This document shows, piece after piece, positions 52,381-61,285 of a DNA stretch of 64,000 nucleotides. Position 1 is the stretch's first letter; every line of letters begins with the position of its first letter. Source of the DNA: Sphingomonas sp. PAMC 26605. Its GTDB lineage: Bacteria; Pseudomonadota; Alphaproteobacteria; Sphingomonadales; Sphingomonadaceae. The DNA lies in assembly GCF_000241485.1 (NCBI RefSeq), contig NZ_JH584241.1, positions 1,225,435 to 1,289,434 of the forward strand. Direction: 5' to 3'. The position numbers and the translations under genes are program-made. The notes under the pieces were generated by a model. It was not told the DNA's origin. It worked only from the letters and a program-made list of their open reading frames with translations, and did not search any database.

Positions 52381-52538
52381 CTCAATCCTCCCCCGGGAAC
52401 CGGGGGAGGGGGACCGCCAGCCTTCTTCAGGCTGGTGGTGGAGGGGGCCGCAAGCGGACCACTCGCGGAGAGGCCCCCTCCACCCTTCGCTGAATGCTCA
52501 GGGTCCCCCTCCCCCGCTGCGCGGGGGAGGATTGAGGT
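52381..52538. repeat. compound palindromic repeat between gcd and the iron-permease-like gene
   Basis: Two related units in inverted orientation bound the element (around 52381-52415 and 52502-52537). Each contains a CCTCCCCC/GGGGGAGG hairpin, with AATCCTC outside. A further inner stem GGTGGAGGGGGCC/GGCCCCCTCCACC lies between them. The whole region can fold into a long cruciform or RNA hairpin, and the element reaches the stop of the convergent gene. Confidence 0.85.
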
Positions 52539-52936
52539 TACAGCCGCCCGATCAGTCGCTCGATCGCCTTGTGATCGCTCGATTCCTCGCCGCATTCCTT
52601 CTCGATCATGCGCTTGATCTTTTCGAGCTCGTCCTGCGTCAGGTGCTCGATGCCGATGAACGCGTCGCGCGCATCGCTCGTCGCGCGGATGATCTCGTCG
52701 AGCTTGGCCTGCATCGCCGACGCGTCTCTGTTCTGTGCATTCTGGATGAGGAACACCATCAGGAAGGTGACGACCGTGGTGCCGGTGTTGATCACCAGCT
52801 GCCACGTATCCGAATAGTGGAACAGCGGTCCGGTCACGCCCCACACGATCACCACCGCCAATGCGATGGCGAACGCCGGCGGCCGGCCGGCCCAGCTCGC
52901 GACCTTCTGCGCGATCGCCTCGAACACTCTATCCAT
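52538..52936 (-). CDS. low-affinity iron permease family-like membrane protein
   Basis: A 132-residue protein with two membrane helices (about 18-36 and 44-65), followed by a cytoplasmic helical tail. AIALAVVIVWGVTGPLFHYS, TWQLVINTGTTVVTFLMVFL and IQNAQNRDASAMQAKLDE are the family signature of bacterial low-affinity iron permease-like proteins. It is much smaller than the fungal transporters of that name, so transport is doubtful and a regulatory or ion-channel-like role is possible. The start is ATG at 52936, 55 bases from divergent aguB. Confidence 0.82.
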   Translation of the reverse strand: MDRVFEAIAQKVASWAGRPPAFAIALAVVIVWGVTGPLFHYSDTWQLVINTGTTVVTFLMVFLIQNAQNRDASAMQAKLDEIIRATSDARDAFIGIEHLTQDELEKIKRMIEKECGEESSDHKAIERLIGRL

Positions 52937-52991
52937 CGCAACTGCCCTTTGTGTCTTTGAATCGTCGCCAAGAAGCCCGATATGGCGGCGC

Positions 52992-53858
<867 letters not shown>

Positions 53859-53868
53859 CGCGCTCGGG

Positions 53869-54531
53869 TCAGCCCGCGGCGTGCAGTTCGACCGCGCGCG
53901 CGAACACCGCCTCGAACATCTCCGCCGTCAGCCGCCCGGTGCTCTGGTTGTAGCTCGAGCAGTGATAGCTATCGATCAGCACACGCCCGTCGGGCATGCG
54001 ATGCTCGGCGCCGTGCGCGAAGCGGCATTTGGGCAGCCGCCCGCCGAGCACCTTGACCGCCGACTGATGCGCGACCTGACCCAGCGCGATGAACACGCGC
54101 GCGGTGGGAACGGCGTCGGCCTGCGCTTCGAGGAAGGGGCGGCAAGTGCGGATTTCCTCGGGGGTCGGCTTGTTCTCGGGCGGGAGACATTTGACCGCGT
54201 TGACGATCATCACACCCTCGAGCTGGAGCGTATCGTCGGGTTTGCCTTCATAGTCGCCCGTCGCGAGCCCGAACTTGGCGAGCGTGTCGAACAAGAGCGG
54301 CCCCGAGCGATCACCCGTGAACGGCCGCCCGGTGCGGTTCGCGCCGAACTGGCCGGGCGCGAGGCCGACGATGCCGAGCCAAGCCTGCGGGTCGCCGAAG
54401 GCGGGGACCGGCGCGTTCCACCAGGCGGGATGTTCGACCCGCATCGTCTCGCGCAAGGCGACGAGGCGCGGGCAGAGCGGGCAATCTCGCGAAGGTTCGG
54501 TTTCGGGCAACGGGCTGGGTGCGAAGGTCAT
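53869..54531 (-). CDS. uracil-DNA glycosylase, family 5-type
   Basis: Removes uracil or deaminated bases from DNA. The 220-residue protein has four cysteines for a 4Fe-4S cluster: CPLCPRL near the start, VNAVKCLPPENKP, and TCRPFLEAQAD. The active-site loop is GLAPGQFGANRTGRPFTGD and the late catalytic loop is DSYHCSSYNQSTGRL. It lacks the aspartate of classical family 1 enzymes, as in family 5. The start MTFAPSPLPETEPSRD is used; the longer frame is antisense to folK. Confidence 0.9.
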   Translation of the reverse strand: MTFAPSPLPETEPSRDCPLCPRLVALRETMRVEHPAWWNAPVPAFGDPQAWLGIVGLAPGQFGANRTGRPFTGDRSGPLLFDTLAKFGLATGDYEGKPDDTLQLEGVMIVNAVKCLPPENKPTPEEIRTCRPFLEAQADAVPTARVFIALGQVAHQSAVKVLGGRLPKCRFAHGAEHRMPDGRVLIDSYHCSSYNQSTGRLTAEMFEAVFARAVELHAAG

Positions 54532-54554
54532 CGCGATGCGATAGGCCGGTTTGG

Positions 54555-55043
54555 GTGAGCAACTCAACCTGTCCCGCCTGCTATGCCATCGCAATCGGAT
54601 CCAACCGCTCTGGGCGACACGGCGCTCCCACCGCTGAAGTGACCGCTGCGATCGCAGCGCTCGACGGCGTGCTGGCGCGCTCGCCGATCCTGAGCAGTGC
54701 CCCGCTCGGGCCATCGATCCGGCGCTTCGCCAATACAGTCGTGCTGGTCGGGAGCGAGGTCGTGCCGAGCGAGATGCTTGCCCGGCTCAAGCGGATCGAG
54801 CGTGATTTCGGGCGGCGGCGCGGCGCGCGCTGGGGCGCGCGGGTGATCGATCTCGATATCGTCTTGTGGTCGGGCGGGACGTGGCGGTCGAAGGGGCTGT
54901 CGGTGCCGCATCTCGCCTTCCGCGAGCGCGATTTCGTGCTCGCGCCGTTAGGCGTCGTGGCGCCCGATTGGCGCGACCCGCGGACGGGTTTGACGCCGCG
55001 CCAGCTGCTCGCTCGCTTGCGCAAGCTTAAGCGTCTGGGTTGA
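54555..55043 (+). CDS. folK: HPPK, hydroxymethyldihydropterin pyrophosphokinase
   Basis: Transfers pyrophosphate to 6-hydroxymethyldihydropterin in folate synthesis. The 162-residue protein has the start-type YAIAIGSNRSGRHGAP, FANTVVLVGS, the catalytic RDFGRRRGARWGARVIDLDI and the LSVPHLAFRERDFVLAPL C-terminal signature. A GTG at 54555 is used, giving the length of other FolK proteins; an upstream start at 54519 adds unconserved residues. It ends 36 bases before the tRNA gene. Divergent udg is 23 bases away. Confidence 0.9.
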   Translation: MSNSTCPACYAIAIGSNRSGRHGAPTAEVTAAIAALDGVLARSPILSSAPLGPSIRRFANTVVLVGSEVVPSEMLARLKRIERDFGRRRGARWGARVIDLDIVLWSGGTWRSKGLSVPHLAFRERDFVLAPLGVVAPDWRDPRTGLTPRQLLARLRKLKRLG

Positions 55044-55079
55044 CCCATCCGGCAACCGCTCCTAACGCGAGCGCGGTGT

Positions 55080-55155
<76 letters not shown>

Positions 55156-55176
55156 CCGGCATGCAAGGATGCCCCG

Positions 55177-55875
55177 ATGCCGCCCCCCGCCGCCGATATC
55201 CGCCACCCGCCCTGGACGATCCTCGCGGTCGCCGCGCTAGGGCTGGCGGGCGGGGTCCTGATGCTCGTGGGCGCGCTGATCGATCATGGGCTGCAATTCG
55301 GGTTCGATCGCGCGATCCTGCTTTGGGTGCGGGGCGGCGTCGCACACGGCGTGCCCCCCGGGCCCGCCTGGCTGACGCGCAGCATCCTCGACATCACTGC
55401 GCTCGGTGGCCCGACCGTGTTGGTGCTCGTCGCCGCGGCGACCGCAGGGCTGTTGATCGTCCAGCGGCACTGGCTGACGCTCGCACTCGTGCTCGGCGGC
55501 ACGATCAGCGGTTCGCTGGTGGTGACGGCGGTCAAGGCGCTGATCGGGCGGACGCGGCCGGCGGTGACCGATCATCTCGTCGCGGCCTATGACGCGAGCT
55601 TCCCCAGCGGCCATGCCGCGAACAGCGCCTGCGTCTATCTGACGCTCGCCTTGCTGCTGCTGCAGATCACCGAGCATCGCGCGGTTCGCCGCTATGGACT
55701 GGGCGCGGCCCTGCTGCTCGTCGCGGCGATCGGCTTCAGCCGGGTGTATCTCGGCGTGCATTGGCCGAGCGACGTGCTGGCGGGCTGGACTTTCGGCGGG
55801 TTGTGGGCGGTGGCCTGGTGGGCGCTCGGCGCAGCGCTTCGCGTGCGGGTCGCGCATCGGCGCGGGGCGCGCTGA
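55177..55875 (+). CDS. PAP2 family membrane phosphatase
   Basis: A 232-residue inner-membrane protein with about six helices. The three phosphatase motifs are clear: KALIGRTRP (motif 1), SFPSGHAANSA (motif 2) and GFSRVYLGVHWPSDVLAGW (motif 3 with the catalytic histidine). Possible substrates are undecaprenyl pyrophosphate or phosphatidic acid. The ATG at 55177 is favoured; the shorter reading frame upstream crosses the tRNA 3' end. Confidence 0.9.
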   Translation: MPPPAADIRHPPWTILAVAALGLAGGVLMLVGALIDHGLQFGFDRAILLWVRGGVAHGVPPGPAWLTRSILDITALGGPTVLVLVAAATAGLLIVQRHWLTLALVLGGTISGSLVVTAVKALIGRTRPAVTDHLVAAYDASFPSGHAANSACVYLTLALLLLQITEHRAVRRYGLGAALLLVAAIGFSRVYLGVHWPSDVLAGWTFGGLWAVAWWALGAALRVRVAHRRGAR

Positions 55876-56036
55876 GGGGAACGGGTCGAGCGCGCGACCC
55901 GCATGCGATCGCTGTTCCACGCCTGCAGCCGCCGCTACGACCGCATTGGCCGAACCGTTCATCGTTGCGCAAGGTTCGGGAGGCCACCCAGCCCGACACA
56001 GGGCCGATTCGTTTCCGGGAGTCGATGAAACGGCCT

Positions 56037-56051
56037 TGTGATAATATCACA
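56037..56051. promoter_or_regulatory. Zur-like palindrome upstream of the TonB receptor
   Basis: TGTGATAATATCACA has perfect 7-base arms around one A. It differs from the alphaproteobacterial Zur-type box (TGTTATAATATAACA) at one symmetric position. It lies 48-62 bases before the receptor start. A CRP-like reading (TGTGA-N5-TCACA) has the wrong spacing. Regulation is inferred from the motif only. Confidence 0.4.
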
Positions 56052-56098
56052 TAACATCTACTGCGCCGCACAACGACGTTTGAAAGGCCGCCTCCCGC

Positions 56099-58303
56099 AT
56101 GCTCCGAGCCACCCTCCTGTCCAGCGCTGCCCTGCTTAGCATCGCGCCCGTCGCCGCGTTCGCCGCTCCCGAGGCCGCGCCTGCCCCGGCGCCGGTCGCT
56201 GCGCCGGCCCCTGCGCCGGCCCCTGCGCCGATCGCCACCGATGGCCAGACTCCGCCCGAAGCACCCAAGGCAGGCCCCGACATCGTCGTCACCGGCCGGC
56301 TCGACGCGGCGCGCGCCTCGATCCAGCCGAGCCTCGGCGCGACCACCTATTCGATCACCGCCGCGACGATCAAAGCGCTGCCCGGCGGCGAGAATCAGCA
56401 GCTCAATCAGATCCTGTTGCAGTTGCCGGGCGTGGTGCAGGACGGCGGCGGCCAATTCCACGTCCGCGACGACCACAACAATCTGCAATATCGTATCAAC
56501 GGCACGATCCTGCCCGAAGGCGTCGCGGTGTTCGGTCAGACGCTGAGCCCGCGTCTGGTCGAGCGCTTCGATCTGCGCACCGGCGCGCTCCCCGCGCAAT
56601 ACGGCCTGCGCACCGCTGGCATCATCGACATCACCACCAAGAACGGCTTCGCCAATGCCGGGCAGGTGTCGCTCTATGGCGGGACCAACGACACCTTCCA
56701 GCCGAGCTTCGATTATGGCGGATCGAGCGGCAACACCAATTACTTCGTCACCGGCAGCTACAAGCATAGCAATATCGGGATCGAGGCGGTCGATGGCAGC
56801 CGGACGCCGTTGCATGATCAGACGAACCAGTATCAGGGCTTCGTCTATGTCGATCATACGCTCGACGAGAACAACCGCGTCTCGTTCATGGGCGGCTATT
56901 CCGACCAGAGCTTCCAGATCCCCAATCCGCGCGGGCTGACCCCGAGCAACGGTTACAATGTCGGCGGGGTCACCGATTTCCGCAGCGAGGATCTCGACGA
57001 ACGCCAGCGCGAGCGCACCGCGTTCGGCCTCGCCAGCCTGCTCCACGATGCCGGCCCCGTTACGCTGCAGGCATCGCTCTTCGCGCGCTATTCGGCGCTG
57101 CGCTACACCCCCGACGTGACGGGGGAATTGCTGTTCAACGGCATCGCACAAAAGGCGTTCAAGCAGGACTTCACCTTCGGCGGCCAGCTCGAGGGGGTCT
57201 ATCGGGCGTCGGACGCGCATACGCTGCGCGCCGGCGTGATCGTATCGCGCGATCGCAGCAATTCGCAGACCAGCGCGCAGGTGTTCCCGGTGGATGCCAG
57301 CGGCGCGCAGACTGGCCAGCCGATCACGATCGTCGACAACAGCGCGACGACCGAGATGACCTACAGCGTCTATCTGCAGGACGAATGGAAGATCGCCGAT
57401 CCGCTGATCGTCAATTTCGGCGGGCGCTTCGATCATTACAACGGCTTCCGCGCCGAATCGCAATTCTCGCCGCGGATCAACGCCGTGCTGACGCCGTCGA
57501 AAGGGCTGACACTCCATGCCGGCTATGCGCGCTATTTCTCGCCCGCGCCCTTCTCGAACGTCGCGACGACGAGCGTGCTCAAGTTCCGCGGTACCAGCGC
57601 GCAGGCGCCGGGCGACGACGGTGTGAACACCCCGCTCGCCACCGTTCCCTTTGCCGAGCGGCAGGATTATTTCGACATCGGCGCCGAGCAGAAGATCGGC
57701 CGCTTCACGCTCGGCATCGATGCCTATCATCGCCGATCGAAGAACCTCGTCGACGAGGGCCAGTTCGGCGCGCCGATCATCCTGACGCCGTTCAATTATG
57801 CGCGCGGACGGATCGACGGGATCGAGGGCAATGTGTCGTACCAGCACGGACCCTGGCTCGCTTATGCCAATTTCTCCTATGCCAAGGCGCAGGGGCTCGG
57901 GATTGCGTCGGGGCAGTTCAATTTCGACCCGGGCGACGTCGCCTATATCGCGCGCAACTACATCTATCTCGACCACGACCAGACCTATACCGGCTCGGCG
58001 GGCGCGTCGTATCGCTTCGACCAGGGCTTCCTGCAGGGCAGCAAGCTTGGCGGGAGCATGATCTACGGGTCGGGGCTGCGCAAGGATGGCGATGTGCCCA
58101 ATGGCGGCAAGCTGACGCCCTATGCGGTGTTCAACCTGACCGCGAGCCACAATTTCAAGGCGCCGGGGATCGAGCTGCGCTTCGATCTGCTCAATGTCGC
58201 CGACCGCGTCTACGAGATCCGCGACGGGTCGGGGGTCGGCGTCGGCGCGCCGCAATTCGGCGCGCGGCGCGGCTTCCTGTTCGGGATCAGCAAGACGATT
58301 TGA
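56099..58303 (+). CDS. TonB-dependent outer-membrane receptor
   Basis: A 734-residue receptor for an unknown ligand. The signal peptide (LLSSAALLSIAPVAAFA) is followed by an Ala-Pro-rich spacer (about 23-47). The plug domain (PDIVVTGRLDAARASI, LNQILLQLPGVVQDGGGQFH) and a beta-barrel follow, ending in a terminal aromatic-rich GFLFGISKTI. The TonB box is probably near DIVVTGR. The barrel includes many YxxD loops (YTPDVTGELLFN, YQHGPWLAYANFSYAKAQGL). A Zur-like palindrome upstream suggests metal regulation, and no binding-protein partner is encoded nearby. Confidence 0.93.
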   Translation: MLRATLLSSAALLSIAPVAAFAAPEAAPAPAPVAAPAPAPAPAPIATDGQTPPEAPKAGPDIVVTGRLDAARASIQPSLGATTYSITAATIKALPGGENQQLNQILLQLPGVVQDGGGQFHVRDDHNNLQYRINGTILPEGVAVFGQTLSPRLVERFDLRTGALPAQYGLRTAGIIDITTKNGFANAGQVSLYGGTNDTFQPSFDYGGSSGNTNYFVTGSYKHSNIGIEAVDGSRTPLHDQTNQYQGFVYVDHTLDENNRVSFMGGYSDQSFQIPNPRGLTPSNGYNVGGVTDFRSEDLDERQRERTAFGLASLLHDAGPVTLQASLFARYSALRYTPDVTGELLFNGIAQKAFKQDFTFGGQLEGVYRASDAHTLRAGVIVSRDRSNSQTSAQVFPVDASGAQTGQPITIVDNSATTEMTYSVYLQDEWKIADPLIVNFGGRFDHYNGFRAESQFSPRINAVLTPSKGLTLHAGYARYFSPAPFSNVATTSVLKFRGTSAQAPGDDGVNTPLATVPFAERQDYFDIGAEQKIGRFTLGIDAYHRRSKNLVDEGQFGAPIILTPFNYARGRIDGIEGNVSYQHGPWLAYANFSYAKAQGLGIASGQFNFDPGDVAYIARNYIYLDHDQTYTGSAGASYRFDQGFLQGSKLGGSMIYGSGLRKDGDVPNGGKLTPYAVFNLTASHNFKAPGIELRFDLLNVADRVYEIRDGSGVGVGAPQFGARRGFLFGISKTI

Positions 58304-58311
58304 TGTCGGGC

Positions 58312-58425
58312 ACTCCCCTCCCGCCTGCGGGAGGGGCTGGGGGTGGGCTCGCGCTATCGACGGCAGCTGACGTTGAAAGCGCGCGCCCACCCCCGACCCC
58401 TCCCGCAAGCGGGAGGGGGGTAGTT
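58312..58425. repeat. compound palindromic repeat between the TonB receptor and galE
   Basis: Two inverted units of about 40 bases: CTCCCGCCTGCGGGAGGGG and a GGGGGTGGGC run on the left, and CCCACCCCCGACCCCTCCCG with GCAAGCGGGAGG on the right. They bracket a 40-base spacer. The element fills the gap between the two convergent genes and touches the galE stop. Confidence 0.85.
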
Positions 58426-59419
58426 ACCTGCGCTCGCCCAGTTTGCGTTCCCACGCCAGCGCATCGCGGACGATACCGTCGAGATCGGCGCGCTGCGGCG
58501 TCCAGTCGAGCGTCGCCAGGATCGCGCGATTGTCGGCGACGAGTTCGCCGGCATCGCCCGCGCGGCGGCCCTCGATCACGCGGGTCAGCTGCATATTGGT
58601 GACGCGATCGACCGCGTCGAGCACTTCGAGCACCGAGAAGCCCTTGCCGTAGCCGGCGTTGAGCGTGTGGCTGCGCGTCGGCTCGGCGACGAGCAGGTCG
58701 AGCGCGGCGACATGCGCGGCGGCGAGATCGCTCACATGGATATAGTCGCGGACCCCTGTGCCGTCGGGGGTGTCGTAATCGGTGCCGTAGACTCCAACCG
58801 ACGCGCGCTTGCCGAGCGCCGCCTCGACCGCGATCTTGATCAGATGCGTCGCGCCGACGGTCGACTGGCCGGTGCGCTGCTGCGGATCGGCGCCGGCGAC
58901 GTTGAAATAGCGCAGCACCGCGTAATTCATCGGATAGGCTGCGGCGACGTCGCGCAGCATCGCCTCGGTCATCAGCTTCGACATGCCGTACGGGTTGATC
59001 GGCACGGTCGGGTCGCCCTCGGCCACCGGCACCTTTTCGGGTGTACCGTAAGTCGCGGCAGTCGAGGAGAAGATGAAGTGCCTTACGCCGCAAAACACCG
59101 CGCTCTCGAGCAGCGCGCGGCTCGCGACGGTGTTGTTGCGATAATATTTGAGCGGGTCGGCGACCGATTCGGGGACGATGATCGACCCGGCGAAATGCAT
59201 CACCGCGCGCACCGCGTGATCGCGCAGCGTGGCGCGGACGAGCGCGTCGTCCTCGATCTCGCCGCGGACCAGCGTCGCGCGGCGATCGACCAGCCAGTCG
59301 AACCCGGTCGAGAGATTGTCGAACACCACGACCTGGTGCCCCGCGTCGAGCAGCGCCAGCACCGCGTGGCTGCCGATATAGCCAGCCCCGCCCGTCACCA
59401 TCACCGCACCGTCGAGCAT
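58424..59419 (-). CDS. galE: UDP-glucose 4-epimerase
   Basis: Interconverts UDP-glucose and UDP-galactose for polysaccharide and LPS synthesis. The 331-residue extended SDR has the NAD loop [32 protein letters not shown], the SSTAATYG serine with catalytic YGMSK (Tyr-x-x-x-Lys), and [12 protein letters not shown]. The C-terminal [14 protein letters not shown] and [13 protein letters not shown] regions are typical of GalE/ExoB. A palindromic repeat lies beyond its stop. Confidence 0.94.
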   Translation of the reverse strand: MLDGAVMVTGGAGYIGSHAVLALLDAGHQVVVFDNLSTGFDWLVDRRATLVRGEIEDDALVRATLRDHAVRAVMHFAGSIIVPESVADPLKYYRNNTVASRALLESAVFCGVRHFIFSSTAATYGTPEKVPVAEGDPTVPINPYGMSKLMTEAMLRDVAAAYPMNYAVLRYFNVAGADPQQRTGQSTVGATHLIKIAVEAALGKRASVGVYGTDYDTPDGTGVRDYIHVSDLAAAHVAALDLLVAEPTRSHTLNAGYGKGFSVLEVLDAVDRVTNMQLTRVIEGRRAGDAGELVADNRAILATLDWTPQRADLDGIVRDALAWERKLGERR

Positions 59420-59511
59420 CGCCGTCTCCTTGTCGCGTCGCGGCGTACCAGTGGAGATTGCGCCGCGCCACCGCGTTCCTATCTAGGAAACCAGCAATAA
59501 AGGATTCGAAA

Positions 59512-60057
59512 ATGGCAAGCGAAGTCGCAACGCTGGCGGGCGGATGTTTCTGGTGCACCGAGGCGGTGTTCAAGGACGTGATCGGCGTCGAGAAGGTCGA
59601 GAGCGGCTATATCGGCGGGACCGTGCCCGATCCGACCTACAAGCAGGTGTGCGGTGGCGACACCGGCCATGCCGAGGCGATCCGCGTGACGTTCGACAAG
59701 GACCAGGTGTCGTATGGCGAGATCCTCGACATGTTCTTTGCAACGCACGACCCGACGCAGCTCAACCGCCAGGGCAACGATGTCGGCACGCAATATCGCT
59801 CGGCGGTGTTCCCGGCGGACCATGTGCAGCGTGACGAAGTCGTCGCGGCGATGGCGCGCGCGGCGGGCGACTGGCCCGCGCCGATCGTCACGACGATCGA
59901 GCCGATGAGCGAATGGTATCCCGCCGAGGACTATCATCAGGATTATTGGGACACCGAGGGCCGCGGCAATCCATACTGTCTTGCGGTGATCCCGCCCAAG
60001 CTCGCCAAGCTGCGCAAGAGCTTCGCGGCGCGGTCGAAGGCGGCGGCTGCGCTGTAA
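59512..60057 (+). CDS. msrA: peptide methionine sulfoxide reductase MsrA
   Basis: Repairs methionine-S-sulfoxide in proteins. The 181-residue protein begins [20 protein letters not shown] with the catalytic GCFWC cysteine, and contains [33 protein letters not shown] segments, [18 protein letters not shown] and [13 protein letters not shown]. The C-terminal part is short, without the extra resolving-cysteine tail. The ATG at 59512 fits an AAGGA site 7 bases upstream. It faces sua5 across a long inverted repeat. Confidence 0.94.
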   Translation: MASEVATLAGGCFWCTEAVFKDVIGVEKVESGYIGGTVPDPTYKQVCGGDTGHAEAIRVTFDKDQVSYGEILDMFFATHDPTQLNRQGNDVGTQYRSAVFPADHVQRDEVVAAMARAAGDWPAPIVTTIEPMSEWYPAEDYHQDYWDTEGRGNPYCLAVIPPKLAKLRKSFAARSKAAAAL

Positions 60058-60072
60058 GGGACGAAAAAGGGT

Positions 60073-60187
60073 TTCACGCGAAGGGCGCGAAGGAAAGAAG
60101 GTCGCGAAGGATCTCGAAGATCGAAGAGGTCCGGCGAAGCAGCCTTCTTGCTTCGCGCCCTTCTTTCCTTCGCGATCTTCGCGTGAA
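60073..60187. repeat. long inverted repeat between msrA and sua5
   Basis: Arms 60073-60101 and 60159-60187 (29 bases) are complementary apart from a three-base block. They are built of GCGAAGG-like units beginning TTCACGCGAAG. The 57-base centre is purine-rich. It resembles the element at 21899-22087 in design and is probably of the same family. Confidence 0.75.
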
Positions 60188-60188
60188 C

Positions 60189-61223
60189 CTATTCGCGATA
60201 CGCCGCGCGCGCCAACCGATCGTTGATCGCCACGCCGATGCCAAGCGCGGGAACGGGTGCGATCGCGATTCTTGCCGATGAGGACGCATCGGCTTCGTGG
60301 AGCGCGGCAAAGAGCCTGGACGCGGCTTCGGCGAGGTCGGCGGTCGGCGATAGTGTGATCGTGCCGGTGATCGCGCCGAAGCCGATCAGATATTCGTCGG
60401 GCGCTCCGCTGGTCGCGTTGAGGCGGAGCGGTTTGCTGGGCGCATAGTGGCTCTCGAGTTGGCCGGGCGCGGTTATGGTTTTCCCCTTCCCCGGCGAAGG
60501 CCGGGGCACAGTAGCGAGCATGTCGGCATCGTGCGCTGTGCCTGATAGCCGGTGCTCCTCGCTTGGGCCCCGGCCTTCGCCGGGGAAGGAGAAGGGGGAT
60601 AGCGCTTCCGCCGTGATCGGCCCCGGGCGCAGCACCTTCAGCCCACCAGCGGTCGCGACGATCGTCGATTCCAGTCCGGCCGCTGTCGCACCGTCATCGA
60701 CCACCAGCGCGATGCGCCCATCGAGGCTCGATACCACATGCCCCGCCCGCGTCGGGCTGATCCCCCCGCTGGCATTGGCCGAAGGCGCCGCGAGCGGCTT
60801 GCCCGACGCTGCGATCAACGCGCGCATCGCGCGGTGCGCCGGCACGCGCAGCGCGATCGTCGACAGCCCCGCCGTCACCGCCGCGGCGATCCCCGCACCC
60901 GCGCGCAGCGGCAGGACGAGCGTCAGCGGTCCCGGCCAGAACGCCTCGGCGAGCGCGCGCGCGACGGGGTCGAACATCGCAAGCCGCTCGGCTGCCGCGA
61001 GATCGAGCACGTGCACGATCAGCGGATTGAAGCTCGGCCGGCCTTTCGCTTCGTAGATTCGCGCGACCGCCGCCGAATCGGTCGCGTCGGCGGAGAGCCC
61101 GTAGACCGTCTCGGTCGGGATCGCGACCGGCTGTCCGGCGCGGATCAGCGCGGCGGCGGCGGCGATCGCGGCCTCGCCGTAGGGTAAGGTCTGCGTCGCA
61201 AAAGGTGCGTTTGGCGGGATCAT
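60189..61223 (-). CDS. tsaC: Sua5/YrdC threonylcarbamoyl-AMP synthase with an inserted repeat
   Basis: Makes threonylcarbamoyl-AMP for tRNA t6A modification. The YrdC domain (residues 15-205) has the IPTETVYGLSADATDS loop, KGRPSFNPLIVHV, APSANASGGISPT, VVDDGATAAGLESTIV and VLRPGPITAE. After it, residues about 209-248 are encoded by an intergenic-type palindromic repeat lying in frame, then the Sua5-type C-terminal domain PGQLESHYAPSKPLRL. The reading frame is uninterrupted, so the protein is probably functional with a 40-residue extra linker. Confidence 0.92.
   Translation of the reverse strand: MIPPNAPFATQTLPYGEAAIAAAAALIRAGQPVAIPTETVYGLSADATDSAAVARIYEAKGRPSFNPLIVHVLDLAAAERLAMFDPVARALAEAFWPGPLTLVLPLRAGAGIAAAVTAGLSTIALRVPAHRAMRALIAASGKPLAAPSANASGGISPTRAGHVVSSLDGRIALVVDDGATAAGLESTIVATAGGLKVLRPGPITAEALSPFSFPGEGRGPSEEHRLSGTAHDADMLATVPRPSPGKGKTITAPGQLESHYAPSKPLRLNATSGAPDEYLIGFGAITGTITLSPTADLAEAASRLFAALHEADASSSARIAIAPVPALGIGVAINDRLARAAYRE
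60480..60598. repeat. palindromic repeat unit inserted in frame in sua5
   Basis: A two-arm palindrome whose arms share the core TCCTTCCCCGGCGAAGGCC with a GGGGC continuation and diverge toward the middle. It lies wholly inside the sua5 coding region, in the linker between the two domains, and keeps the frame. Arms occupy about 60480-60520 and 60556-60598. The same style of unit lies outside genes elsewhere in the window. Confidence 0.85.
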
Positions 61224-61285
61224 CGGAGCGGGCTATAGCCCGGCGCAGCATCCCCGATAAGGGGCACCGAGTAAGAGGATCCGCC

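Noticed and set aside
49833..52844. 1003-codon minus-strand frame opposite gcd
   Set aside because: It crosses gcd and a palindromic repeat, has Arg/His/Asp-rich antisense composition and no family motif.
56037..56051. Classical CRP site
   Set aside because: The half sites TGTGA and TCACA are 5 rather than 6 bases apart, so a Zur-like reading was preferred.
55736..58408. 890-codon minus-strand frame opposite the TonB receptor
   Set aside because: Antisense shadow spanning two genes and a repeat, without domains.
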